DNA of 64,000 nt from Hetaerina americana (GCA_022747635.1 JAKTNV010000003.1:46117475-46181474); one strand, 5' to 3'. Positions 49,676-61,125 are shown, numbered from the stretch's first letter. Notes: generated by a model not told the origin, from the letters alone. Numbers and translations are program-made.

Positions 49676-50490
49676 ATACAGTTCCATCAAGCTGTGCCAA
49701 AAGCCATAGAATTCACCTTTGGGTTGATCATTATGTTTTTTTGATTCATTATTTTAGGTAGCTTTCTGTTGGGCACAAGCTACCAAACGACACAGTGACA
49801 ATTCCCTTCTCCCTAATAAAACACAAACTTACATCCAGTCTTATAATAGGCATATCTTCAATTCTGCATACTTCCTTCCTCCCTCCATTCCATCCAACAT
49901 TGCTATCCTATTCCTGTCCCTTCCTTGCTTGCCTAACATCCTGCCTTCTACCAGAGTCTTCAGCATCCCATTCCCAATCAAAATACTTGGCATCCACTTT
50001 CCCTGCTGGCTTGGTAACACATATTTCTCCAAACATTCCTGCCCACATCATCGCTCAGCCTAGTATGTCCTCATTTGTTTTCCTTTCATTCCACTTCATC
50101 TTTTTCATCCTTCTCGACACCCACATTTCAAAATACTTCATCTATGCTCATTTTCCTGTTTCAATGACCATGCTTCCGTAATGTAGAAACTTCTCTCCAT
50201 ATCAAGGTTTAGATGAACCTTTTCTTGATATCCCTACCCAACATCCCTGTCATCAATTCCCTCCCTGTTAAAACCTTTTGCCTAATGCAGTTTGTCTCTA
50301 CAATATAATGCTATGAATAATGCCATTATAAAATTAATTAGACACCTTAGTCTAAATAAGGCAGATTAAAAATTTTGCAGGAAAATTTGTACCGAAATGT
50401 TGGTTAATATAAGGGAATTATTGGTGTCACTTACGAGACCAAGAATGATTTCTATGTATTTCATCATGTCACTCATTAGGTAATCGGATC
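49676..50490. other. Unassigned, pyrimidine-biased
   Basis: 49,860-50,230 is pyrimidine-rich, giving long meaningless frames on both strands. Near 49,715-49,735 CACCTTTGGGTTGATCATTA resembles the end of SINE-A, so a SINE scrap may lie beyond the palindrome. Confidence 0.3.
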
Positions 50491-50499
50491 CATATGTGC

Positions 50500-50900
50500 C
50501 TCTCAAGGTCGGGGGGCTTTTCGGGATTGGATAGGTGCCAGGGTTTTACAGGCGAGAGGGCGAGGAAGCCACCTCGGCATTCCCGTATCTTCTGGCTGTA
50601 AGGAAACGGGGTGGGGAGGCAGTTCGAATGACCCGGCCCTCAAAGCGATGTCGTAGTAAACCCATGTTTTGCTCTCCGTTCAAATTTTTAACCAGCAACG
50701 CTCTAATCGGTGACGGATCATTTTGAGCAAACCTCCAGCTGGCGCGAATAGCAATCTGACTAAAGGAAGCTAGTCTAATCGCCGATGCGTCAATCGGACC
50801 CGAGGGAGTGAACATGGTCTACTCGGGGACGGCGTAAAGGGGGCATTTATTCAAACGAAAGGATCCAATTCACGCCTCCCGTCTAAATGAGCGCGCAGAA
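50500..50900. other. GC-rich island of unknown nature
   Basis: About 400 bp clearly richer in G+C and CpG than its surroundings. The minus strand is open for 89 codons (50,815-50,546; RLASFSQIAIRASWRFAQND inside) and the plus strand for 63. Neither matches a family I know. It could be an unknown repeat, an exon, or foreign or organellar-type DNA. Confidence 0.35.
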
Positions 50901-51344
50901 CACTAAGGATTATATAGCCAACAATACTTGGAAATATTTAATCTTTCAGTGTTAATACCTTACAAGACGCTTGTACTATGAATAATGCTGTCAAAGATTT
51001 ATTAGTCTTCTTCATCCTCTTCAGCGGTCATTGGTTTTATGTCTTACGGCAAAAACTTATTTCGTGACCGTTTAGTTTTTATTGCTATCAATACATTTCT
51101 CCTCTCGCGCGCGTCTATTTTATAGTAAAAAAATGATTTTTGGTTTGCCTTGCGCACCAGTAACTGTACACACCTCAAACAAGAACATTGTGCTCCAATC
51201 AATGTCGTAATATACTTTATTTTTGCCAGATGTTTGTCTTTCATATGTAGTTCAATGAACAAATCATTGCCTCATTTTATGTCCATGCCATAAGCATGGC
51301 ATGTTTAGCTGCATTTTATGTTCAGCAGTCTACGATATTCTTTC

Positions 51345-51560
51345 GTCGACCCCCCCCCTTTCCCTCTTTCAACCAAAATATGGATATTCCATTAGACCCC
51401 CCACCTATCTCTATCCTCCCCTACCCATGTCTAAAATCCCCCCTCACTCTTCCCTCCATTCAACACCCTTCCTAACGTCAGCTCAAAACTCTCCCTTGGC
51501 CCCCTTCTCCTATCTTCGCCCACCAATCCCTTGCGTCCCGCGGAACCACTCCCCCCCTCC
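51345..51560. repeat. C-rich pyrimidine tract
   Basis: A strongly C- and T-biased stretch, including a run of nine C and repeated CCCCCCAC-type blocks, lies 40-250 bp before the candidate first exon. It may belong to the promoter region. Confidence 0.6.
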
Positions 51561-51599
51561 TTCACTCTTCATGCCCTGGGCGAGAACTTAGTTCTACGG

Positions 51600-51714
51600 A
51601 GACTTTCTTTGAGATCTGTTTGCTTCAGGTGTGCTCTTAGAAGGGGGAACGCCTGTCAGGCGCAAACAACGTTGCGAGAGCGACGGAAGATCACTCTAGT
51701 CTGGATTGAATCAA
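51600..51714 (+). other. Candidate 5' non-coding exon
   Basis: A GC-richer stretch ending in a good splice donor (ATCAA|GTAAGT at 51,714/51,715). It contains no long ORF. The 5' boundary is a guess. It would pair with the acceptor at 52,287 across a 573-nt intron. Confidence 0.35.
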
Positions 51715-52333
51715 GTAAGTGGCCATTCATTCTTAATTATCAGTCATATTACTAAGAAGCTTACTTTAATATACGAATTAAATTGTTAAAACGCATTTTC
51801 CACGATCGTTGAGTTCTACCCTGAGCTTCTTTAATTTCTTTCGTAATCTGTCTTTATCTGTTCTGGGGTACTTAATGTCGTAATAATACTGGTTCACGTT
51901 TGCAAGGATACATTTTTATATGCATAATGGCGTAAATGAGTCAAGGCTTCGCGGCACTTCACACTCGAAATTTGTGAAAGGCGAGCTTTGACCGGACGAT
52001 ACCGAAGACCTCTGTTCTTCCCTTTTAGAGTGCCGGCACTGTCATGACGTCATATTTTACTTGGGCGAACTAAGTTCCCTGTGATTTCATTAAAGGTATG
52101 CTCGAAATTCGTGGAAATGCGTTGGAATAAGCGAATTTAGTAAGTTTTTATCCGGTAATTATTTTTGCGCTCAAATTTCACGTGCCTAACAAGAACGTTC
52201 TAAAAAAAATGGTGAATACGAATTGATCTCATATTTAAGTATAAGTGGCTTAACTTATTAGTTTTGATCCGACTTGATTTTTTTCAGTGCACCCGAAGTA
52301 GTGATGTCGTAATTGGAGAGAGAGCTAAGTTTC

Positions 52334-52394
52334 ATGGGAGACATGTTCCAGCGTAGTGCGATTTCTACTGTTCAGAGCATTGATGAATCTCTGG
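52334..52394 (+). CDS. Candidate first coding segment of an unknown host gene
   Basis: A strong acceptor (TTTTTTTCAG at 52,278-52,287) opens an exon at 52,288. After a two-codon upstream ORF (ATG-TCG-TAA at 52,304-52,312), which is also an in-frame stop, an ATG at 52,334 reads MGDMFQRSAISTVQSIDESL and ends at a strong donor (CTCTGG|GTGAGT) in phase 1. Size and splice sites look like a genuine insect exon. The protein family is not recognised. A non-coding RNA exon cannot be excluded. Confidence 0.42.
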
Positions 52395-52599
52395 GTGAGT
52401 TTTAAGCGTCCAATTACTAGTTTTAAGACTGAGCCTTCCTTAAAGTTAAAAATTCAGTTCCTTTTGACGTTTTAATATGTCAGTTCCGGTTCACTTAGCG
52501 ACTTTGATAATTTGACGATGATAATTACTAAATCTTAGACTTAATCAACCAATTATTTTTTCCCAAAACTTATCCTTTCTCCTCTCACGCTTCAACTTC

Positions 52600-52935
52600 A
52601 GCCTGCTGATCGTATTACTTCGTTCCTGAAAACTTCCAGTGTGGAAGGATGCATCACATTTCCATTCCATCAAATCGAGAGGCACGCTTCGAAGTGGGAA
52701 GACAATCTCTTTTGTGATCAGCTGATCGGCGAGATGATTTTCCCGATCCCAGTGTATACTTACTCCGGAAAGGTAACACAATTTCTGCGCTTTGTTAGCC
52801 TTTTGTGGAATTTTTCAAATTTCAAGATTCATTAACTGGATTAATGTTCAGTTTTTAGCCCTAAATGCAGACTCTATTCCGAGGATGGGCATCGCTTGCT
52901 CGCTCAGTAGATTATCGGATGAATTCCGCCTCTGA
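52600..52935. repeat. Diverged local repeat, unit 1
   Basis: This segment aligns by eye with 53,860-54,145: a CATCAAATCG block, GATCAGCTGATCGGCGAG, a CTTACTCCGG block, then GGGCATCGCTTGCTCGCTC and GGATGAATTCCGCCTCTGAA. It includes an open plus-strand frame with plausible splice sites (ending CCGGAAAG|GTAACA at 52,768/9), but the frame is not conserved in unit 2, so it is not evidently coding. Confidence 0.6.
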
Positions 52936-53716
52936 ATTAGCGTAACGAAATAACTTATTTGATAGACTAATTATTTACTGCGTAGATTTAGAATTTTATA
53001 TTTCCACTTGTATATCTGATGGCTTTTATGTAATATTCAAATCCACGTCCGCAAGCCCTCTTGGATATTGCTATGCTACTTGCCAAATATTTTCCTCATA
53101 ATGTTAACTTGACTATCACTGCTTTAACTTCCGCCTACGAATTCGTGTTGATTATGTAATAATGAAGATAGAAAAAATTCGTGTTGCCATAATTACATTT
53201 AGGGAACTTTTGTCCATTGTGCTTGCCTAACTGATGGTTCATATCTAAGTCACTCCCTTCCAATTTATTTTAATTTTGATTATATATGCGAAGTTAGAGA
53301 TGTTTGTAAATTAATGGCAAGCATCGTTGTGCGTTCGTTCTAAATATCATCGTTAGATTTCACATGACTATCGTCTGAATTGTGAAATTATTTAATACCC
53401 AAATATTCGTTACTGAAGTGCTTCAGAATTTTGTTGGCGTGATTTGTCACAGTTTAAATGAGTTTTAAATGGCGGATATTTCATTTGATGTTTAACGAAA
53501 CTTATTTAAGCTGTCATGCTTTAAAGAATTATTCCAATGTAAAAACTTTCATAATTGTTAAAGCTATGGGTAGTTTGAGAAAAAAATCGTTTTACCTTGC
53601 GAATTTTTATGGCGTGATTGTACTAAAAAGGATAATTAACGAAATTAGGGAGTTTCCTTGCATAATTTTACTGGGTTTGTTTTTTCTGCTGTCTCCTCGT
53701 CACAGGCCGGGCGCAG

Positions 53717-53747
53717 TAAAAGGCTATGGACGAGGCATCCACTTGGT
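53717..53747 (+). CDS. Possible continuation exon, weak
   Basis: Using the acceptor CGCAG at 53,716 and the donor GTAAGT at 53,748, the 31-nt segment joins in phase with the exon at 52,334-52,394 and reads V-K-G-Y-G-R-G-I-H-L. The alternative acceptor at 53,705 would give an immediate stop in that phase. Short length makes this weak. Confidence 0.2.
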
Positions 53748-53859
53748 GTAAGTGATATCTAAGAGGGGAATTCTTGGGAAATTTTGTACTGCCTCTTGGG
53801 TTGCTACCAATCTTGGACTTGCAAAGACGTGACTAAATTTAACAGACAGTGGAATAATG

Positions 53860-54145
53860 CTTCGTCGAACCGCCATTTCATCAAATCGTGATAAGAGACG
53901 CTTTGGATGTGGAGCGAATGATCTCCTGCCATCAGCTGATCTGCGAGGAGTCCTTGTTGTCGCTTATCTCTACTACTCCGAGGAGTAACTTAATTTCTTC
54001 TCAATGGTTGGCTTTAAAAACATAGCGATAGCAAATTGTGCAATTTCAGTACTCAGTCGCTATTAAGTTTTGGATCCTATGAATTAGTAGTAGGCATCGC
54101 GCGTTCTCTCGGCATTGCTAGATCGAATTCTGCCTTAAATTTTTC
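53860..54145. repeat. Diverged local repeat, unit 2
   Basis: Matches unit 1 in order: TTTCATCAAATCG, CATCAGCTGATCTGCGAGGA, CTACTACTCCGAGGAG, TAGGCATCGCGCGTTCTCTC and GATCGAATTCTGCCTTAAAT. I estimate roughly two-thirds identity over the alignable parts. Offset from unit 1 is about 1.2 kb. Confidence 0.6.
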
Positions 54146-54834
54146 GTGCAAGTTTCATTTTCTGGATTTACCATGACGACAGAAATTGTCTACTTCTTCC
54201 ATAGATGTTAAGGGTTGAAGTTTAAAAATACCGATGTCTCGAATTTTTCAATGTGTTCCTTCCAGTCCCGTGTTGTGTATTTAACGGTATTATGCTCCGT
54301 TAGGAATGCCGAAAGCAGACATGCCGTGCTTCATTTATAACTTTTTGTTCGCTATCATTGTATTTTTAAGATTTATAAATAATTTATCGGTGAAGTCAAT
54401 TGATTGGCTTTCATAATCAATACTTAATTAGAAACTAATGACATTAGTTGTGTGGTTTCGTATATAGTTTCAGCATCATGATATTCGAAGTTTTTAGAAA
54501 TTTCATTCCGGTAATCCTCTCATTATCATGTTGTACTTAAATGAGTAATTCCTGAGTAAAACCTTTCTTAATAATTAATACAGACATTAAGAATTTTTAT
54601 TGTGCTATTTTCTATTTTGTTTTGTAATTTTAATTTAAATTTAAATTATCTTTGTGAATACTAAGCTTTTAAATTTTCTATCCTCTAATAAGGTAGTTTC
54701 TCTGCTGAAGCGGCGCTAAATTTCAAATGGGCTCAAGAAACTTGATGCTGTAGCAGTTAGTTGGTAACGGCGTGATGTTACCCTTAGATTTATTTTAATC
54801 TTTGGAATATTCTAAGACTCTTCGCCCAATTTCG

Positions 54835-55080
54835 CCCTTCCAACGAAAGGATTCTCGAGCTCGCTGGACAGCTTTAGATAGGACGAGAGCGAAGGCTACG
54901 GATGAGGGAAGAAAGCAAGACTCGTGCTCTGGAAATCAGCTCATCGGCAAAATGTCATCAAAGACCTAAACTCTCCTAGCTGGACCTTGGATCTTCGAAA
55001 AGTTAGTTGAAGTGTCACATTTATAATTTTTCATACGCCAATTAGCTCTCTGAATTGGTCAATACTTCTCTTAATTTTTT
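54835..55080. repeat. Diverged local repeat, probable unit 3
   Basis: Shares AGGGAAGAAAGCAAGACTC with the AAGTGGGAAGACAATCTC block of unit 1, then AAATCAGCTCATCGGCAAAA, and a weaker downstream match. Offset from unit 2 is about 1.0 kb. The identification is weaker than for the first two. Confidence 0.35.
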
Positions 55081-56374
55081 ACTTCATTATTTCTATTTTT
55101 TTATTTCTAAATTTTCTACTTTTATATTTTAATTTTGTATATTTTCTTTCGTTTTCATAATTTTGTTTTAATACTTTAATCTTTATTAGTTCATAAATTT
55201 ATTTTTTTAATTTTATTTTGGTATTTATATTTCTGGCTTGAAGTCTACCTATTTGATGTGTACATGGTAGACTTGCATAACTTCGTATATCAGTAGATTA
55301 AAACCACCTCAGCGTTAGTTTTTCGACAGCATTGAAAAGTTAAATAAAATGTAGTAGTAGTACATTTTTTGTAACTTATAAAAGTTTGATCCACTCTAAT
55401 ATTGCTTAATGCACAGTTTCGTCAACTTCTTAATGTAGCTAGAAACTATTTTTCCGTTGATTACTTCAGGAGGGATTTCAATTTTAGCGGCCGTATTTTA
55501 GGAGGAGATTGAAGTTAGGACTGAAGAAATTTTAGGAAAGATTGGAATGAAGCAGCTTGAAAGGCGTCGGAGATATCCAGTTTAATTTAATTTTCAATTT
55601 TCTCCAAAGCTGTAATTTTCACAATTTATAAGGATCTATGAATGTCGCAATTTCTTTATTGATTTTGCGTAGAAAGGCCCATATTTTACTAAAACTAACA
55701 TCTTAAGTGTCAGAGAGCACAACTTTTTATTTATAAAGTTGTTACAGTGAACTGGAAATGCAAATAGTATGGGCTTTCGCCCCAGATAGGACGAATTCCT
55801 GACTCATTGAAAGGTTAGTAAGTGAAACGTTATCCGCTGCTTCAACAGACGTTTCCGAATGATCATTGAAAGCAGCTATTTAGGCAAAAAGTAGCTGTAA
55901 ATGAATGGCGTTGATTACTCCAGGCTATCTTGAAGGTCAAAACGAGTTTTTCTCGAGGCGCGACAAGATTTAGAGTAGCATTCTTATTTATGGTTACTAA
56001 ACCTGAGATTTTTAGAAGTACTTTTAACTAGCCGAAAGTAAATGTTATAAGTATACTTTCACTAAATAATTGCTGGCCACCGCGTATCCCTACCGATGCT
56101 TTAATGGCATTTCGCAACATATCTAAATTTTTGTAAACCTGTATTTCGTACTGTTGTATTTTAACTCGTATCTTACATCCGTCGTCGAGAATTCGAAGAT
56201 TAGCATATTTGAAAGGAGGTGCATAATATAAAATTGGAAACAGTGTATTCGAGAGGGAATCAGCGGGAATAGTAAACACAGACCTGAGTAAATTGAGGCA
56301 ATAATTTTTATCAAACCTGACATATCCTCAAATTGAGTAGCTTCAGGCGTGATGTGGTAGAAGGCGAACATAAC
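55081..56374. other. AT-rich sequence, nothing recognised
   Basis: 55,070-55,250 is very T-rich with repeated TTTAATTTT words. No gene signal. Confidence 0.35.
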
Positions 56375-56541
56375 GAATAACCGATCGAAGCTCTTTTCCA
56401 CTTGATAAAATTTTTATATTTTACGACCGGGTTTCGATGTATTACATCACCATCAGGGCCTGATGATGATGTAATACATCGAAATCCGGTCGTAAAATAT
56501 AAAAATTTTATCAAGTGGAAAAGTGCTTTGATCAGTTATTC
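56375..56541. repeat. 167-bp foldback palindrome (FB2), hammerhead-like core
   Basis: A nearly perfect palindrome centred at 56,458. The left arm runs from GAATAACCGATCGAAGCTCT through CCACTTGATAAAATTTTTAT, TTTACGACCGGGTTTCGATG and TATTACATCACCATCAGG; the right arm is its complement with about ten differences. On the plus strand the right arm reads CTGATGA, then TGATGTAATACATC (a small stem), GAAA, TCCGGTC; the minus strand shows the same order with CTGATGG. That order is the conserved core of hammerhead ribozymes, which are known in Penelope-like retroelements. No protein-coding part of such an element was found. Confidence 0.93.
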
Positions 56542-56599
56542 ACTGACGTATCCTGTATGTTTTACTGTTTACACTCAATGTACTCCTTAACTTTGTTTT

Positions 56600-57480
56600 T
56601 ATATTGTTGCCTCTCATATCTCTTCTTTTTCCTTGTCAGTCTGCTTTTGTTTCATCTATCTTGTAAAGGTTCCCAGCGTTTTTAACATTTCAGCCACTCT
56701 CTCCATCCAACTATGCTTCCCCAGTACATATATGGCGGCCTTTCTTTGGACCTTCTCCAGTTTTGTAATACTATATGCTCATCATGTGGGTCCCATAGAA
56801 GTGATAGGTACTCAAAAGTTGGTCTTACGAAAGTCTTATGCGCCATTTCCTTAGTTGCTCTAATACTCCCTAGTTTCTCATCACCCAATGCAGTTTTTTG
56901 TAAGTTTTCTCAACTATGTAGTCTACGTTCCGCCCCCACCGTATATCCTTGGTTAAATAAAAAAGTATTTACAGCTATCACTTCTAGGAATGACATTTTC
57001 CGAGAATTTATAGTCCTTATTGGTTCAATTTACCTTGTTACTTAAAGTGATGGATTTGCATTTGCTATCACATTATTTGTCACTCAATCAGCCATTTTAT
57101 TTACGTCCCTTTGCAGTACTTCGCGGTTGCTGTTTTTCTGGACTTTCCTGTAGATGATGCAGTCGCCCGCTAAAAGTCTTATTTGAGGTTAAAGTTTTTC
57201 CCAATGATAATTTATATAGATCAAAAACAAGTGGGCCAAGTACAATACCTTGTGGGACGCCCGATGTTACCCTCGTTTTTTCAGAATACACTTCTCCTAA
57301 TTTGACCCTTTATGATCGACCATTAATGAAATGTTTGACCCACGGCATCACTCCTCAAGCGTCAATCACTCTTCGTTTGACTTTGTCTTTTGACCGATCG
57401 AATATTATAGCATCCACTTTTATTACCGCATCCATAGTTCGACATTTCTTGGCAGAACCCTAATAGCCGAGTTTCGCAAG
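56600..57480 (-). mobile_element. CR1/L2-like LINE, RT C-terminal half (antisense)
   Basis: The minus strand reads LGEVYSEKTRVTSGVPQGIV and then LGPLVFDLY (about 57,300-57,225), the SGVPQGSVLGPLLF motif of LINE reverse transcriptases. A decayed DCIIYR-type block follows at about 57,165. Later comes ATKEMAHKTFVRPTFEYLSL and LWDPH (56,850-56,775), the AYKTLVRPILEYASVVWDPH motif, then a KVQRRAAIYVLGKHSW-type block in another frame. It is truncated upstream and frameshifted. The palindrome FB2 lies about 60 bp beyond its 3' side. Confidence 0.88.
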
Positions 57481-58980
57481 AGTGCACTTTTCTGAAACTT
57501 AATGCAACGTAAGCGATAAGTTTTCAAGGAACTATAAAAAAATAGCTCTGCGCTTACGGGGCGATCACATATAATATGGGTATATTTCTGCGTGTTCTGT
57601 CGAGTAAGAATCTAGAAAGAAATGTGGCGAAGTTGTTTGAAATGTTATCTTACACAAGATCTGTTATCTGCACACATTCTCTGATGGAACTTCGATAATA
57701 AATCATTCGGATCCTATATCCATGTCGTCGTCAGCTCATGTCGGTTTATAGTTGCATTTTTCCTTAACCTATTCAGAAGTGAAATCTGCCTGTAACTGGA
57801 GGCACGTTTAACTTACGGAAAGTATTTGAATTAAAAGAATTAGATTTTTCAGGAATCAAATGTATGCCTTCAGCAGTTGTGCCTCTTTCATTTTAAGTTT
57901 AAAAGTTGAAATTTACTTCAATCTGCTTTAATTTTCTTTTATTTTTAGAAATATTTCGCACATTTCAGGAAAGTATACGAAAATCTAGAAGCACACTTAC
58001 TTACACATATAACTAAATATTAAGAAATACCTATTTATGTTGTTGCATGGCAGGTGTTGAATCACCCCTGCCGCTGACTCTTGCTTGCAGGGTACTCCAT
58101 AAAATGAAAAGTGGAACGTATATCAAGATGGAGAGATCGTTACTCGATATATTTTTCAGCTTGGGGGTTACAATAACCGAATAAATCTATCTAGTGGTCA
58201 CTTCTACTAGTTTCAAATAAGAATTTTTTTTAAAGGCATAAGAGTAATTTAAAAGTTCATTGTAGACTGTTGCATGGCGTCTTCATGAGGATTTTTTTCC
58301 CTTATAATTTTTAAATGAATTTGTTACTTTATTGTTCGCCTATTTTAATTTTTAAATTAACGTGATATCGATGCACGGGAAGTTTGCAAATATTATTTCG
58401 CTCGATTACAAGTTGTGTAATTTTAGCCTCTATCCTCAACTTAACATATTTGTTTGATAGTTACTTGGACATATCACCACAGTCAATTTTTACGAATAGT
58501 TTTCCGCACATCCTAATTGTTTTTCTTGTAGACTTTTATTGTATACCAAATGAAATAAAATGTACGCGAGTAAATAACGCGCGACAGTTCTTAAAAACTA
58601 AGAGTGGACAATACAAAGTTCCTGTTCCAATTTTTGCTGTGCTGTCTTCAGATAATTTGTACGTCCGGTTTATTTGAGAGCCCATTCGCAGTATTCGATT
58701 TTATAAAGATCTATATTTACAGCTAGTTAAGGATGCTATAGAAGTGATAATGGAGAGTAAAAGATTTAAAAATAGTTTCAGGGAAACTTGAAATATCTTT
58801 AGACTATATATTTCAGTTAGTAGTTTAAAATCATGAAACACTCGTATGCCTTGGTCATATTTTCATCATATGGAGTTTGGGTTGAAATTCTTCTTCAGCC
58901 GTCTAACTGCGAGGCAATTCTCATAATTTGGAATGCACAAAATATTTTGCTATCAGTTTCAATTGTTTCAAGTGTTCATC
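57481..58980. other. AT-rich sequence, nothing recognised
   Basis: The 97-codon plus frame at 58,384-58,677 is hydrophobic but has no known domain. TTGTTCGCCTATTTTAA near 58,333 echoes similar words at 59,020 and 59,520. Confidence 0.35.
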
Positions 58981-60870
58981 TCGTGTATTTTGATTGGTAA
59001 TTTTGTTAAACTAAAACTTTGTTCGCCATACTCTTTTAATAATTGGATGACTTTTGAGAAAATATTCTCGTGAGGGTAATTAATTCCGACTTGAGGGGTA
59101 TTTCAGAAATAGGGGATGGAGGTACCTAATTGAGCCACTGGGCTTTTTTTTCACGGCATTTCATTTATTTTTAAATTAAACCTATATATTTCAAAAGCTG
59201 TACTGGGGCCCTATGTTTTGGATAACTTTCAATTCAATAGGTATGCGTGGAAAAATCTGAACACCAATCGAAATCTACTATTAATCTACCGAGACGAAAA
59301 TTCATTTTTTCACCTTTCACCTGTCAAAATAGCAACTGATGTAAATGGTGTACTGTTTTAAATTTATTCTTAAGGTTTTATTTCAATTGGTTTGCTTCGT
59401 AAAAGAGTGAAAATATATTCAAGTGTTGTCTTGTTTTTTTTGCTTGGAACAAGAGGGAAAAGATTGCGTCAAATGTAGGCACAGCTTACATTCAAAGCCT
59501 TCCTTGTTTTAAATCCCGCTTGTTCGCCTATTCTTTTAATAAGTCATTCTGTTGAATAATTAAATTTCAGAAGTATTAACAATCATTTTCCTGAGGTACT
59601 TAGGAAAGTTGACAGGTTCATTTTACATGTGCCATTTTAGAACATTGATCGGGAACCTGGTTAACTTGCAATTGACCTTATTAAAACAATCTGAGAGAGC
59701 TTTGCATGTGCTTTCATTTAAAGCAGATGATGCCATGCCATTTAGAAAAATATACAAAATTATTTAACATGTGAGTGGGTTTGTGTTCGAAGTAATTTCG
59801 TAACCATTAATGAGCACTTGTTGGGACTGTCATCTAGATTTTATTTCTGTGAATATATTCGGTTTGATGAATGCAATCGAAATTCTTTCCAATGTTTTAT
59901 TGTAAGTTTTGAACATTATATTATGTACCTGTATTTTTTTCTAGATGTAGTTCGTTTTTATGGTGACGTTATCTGAGTAATGTTCAATTGGTTAAATTTC
60001 CTCTTGCTATCTTCTTACTTTCCCAGTATTTGTGTATTTAATTAGCTCCCTTTTATTTAACGTCCACTCATTCCGATCGTAACGGTTAGAAAGTGCATTT
60101 TTTAGCTGAGGATGCTAGTCCAACTCCTGAAATATGGAAATACTTTGTTTTCTCTAAATCGTAATTAGTTAAGCCTCTGTATATGTGTACGTAAGTAGCC
60201 ACAATGGCATGACACATTTTTTCCCCCAAGGTCACCTTTCAGACTTGGTACCTTTTTATTTCTAATATTTACATCTGGTATTTTAATTTTAACAATCAAT
60301 CAATTAATTTTAACAATTTAATCATTTACTGTCTATAATAATATACTACTGTTATATAAGATATGACTGCCACCTATTCATTTCACCTAAACTTTCGAAT
60401 GCTCATTTAAGCTTTTTTTAAACATAGCTTTCAGTTAATTGGAAAGTACTTCATAAAAATAATTTACGAGAGCATTTAAGGTAAATTTGTTTAATTTCGT
60501 TAGATATTGATAAAATATTTAGTTCAACTATTAGCGATTCACTGTTCCTCCTATGCGAAATACCTTCGACCATGTTTCACTCGATGGGACGACTTATCCT
60601 TAATACATTAGATAGTTCTTCTCAGTGTGCGGGGGATCATGAATGGAAGGCAATTGAGGTTAAGACAGGATTGGGATTCAACTTGCTTGGATACCAAATA
60701 TATAAATTGCTTTTAGTTCTTGATTTCGTCAATCGATTCATTTGTCCTGTCGCATTATGGAAAAGGGAGTTTAGGTGTGCCCCATTTTAAAATTGATGAG
60801 GTAATAGTTAATCTCCCCATTGACCTTCATGAGCCATATTCTCTGTCAATTGCCTTTTCTTAATCACCTC
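58981..60870. repeat. Diverged local duplications, non-coding
   Basis: TTGTTCGCCATACTCTTTTA (about 59,018) resembles TTGTTCGCCTATTCTTTTAA (about 59,519). A longer match of about 65 bp links 59,627 (GTGCCATTTTAGAACATTGA through CAATTGACCTTATTAAAAC) with 60,776 (GTGCCCCATTTTAAAATTGA through CATTGACCTTCATGAGCC). CATTCCGATCGTAACGGTT (about 60,070) resembles CATTCTGATCATAACGTTT (about 62,705). No coding potential was recognised. Confidence 0.45.
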
Positions 60871-60874
60871 TGAG

Positions 60875-61125
60875 GGACTTGGTAGTCCCGGGGTAGATAA
60901 TTGGGTTAGTGACCGGAGCACTCGAGTTTGATCTCCAAGCATGGGCACCCTCAGCTTTGCCCGAGCTGTGATATTTTTACTACCAGAACTTCCTGGGACC
61001 ATAACTGGCACAGGGAAAGGATCTAGCTCCCCTACCCTGATGTGAATTTCACTCTCCGTTGGGCTTATTATTGAGTGAATATACCATCACCTGTGAAACA
61101 ACCTTCAGGTTGCTATACCCCTAAA
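60875..61125 (+). mobile_element. SINE-A copy, the longest
   Basis: Head with GGTAGTCCCGGGGTAGATAA, the anticodon-like region GGTTAGTGACCGGAGCACTC, B box GAGTTTGATCTCC, then GGGCACCCTCAGCTTTGCCC, GGCACAGGGAAAGGATCTAG, CTCCCCTACCCTGATGTGAA, CCGTTGGGCTTATTA and ACCATCACCTGTGAAACAAC, ending CCTTCAGGTTG. Confidence 0.87.

Noticed and set aside
49795..50181. 128-codon frame rich in Ser, Pro and Leu
   Set aside because: It is a by-product of pyrimidine-rich DNA; no motif and no start context.
50500..50900. Ribosomal RNA fragment
   Set aside because: The GC-rich sequence suggested 28S rRNA at first, but no conserved rRNA block could be matched.
51301..51591. 96-codon Pro/Ser-rich frame
   Set aside because: Translation of a C-rich tract; no evidence of coding.
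52641..52835. Open frame in local repeat unit 1 as a coding exon
   Set aside because: The frame is not kept in unit 2, and it does not join in phase to the exon at 52,334-52,394.
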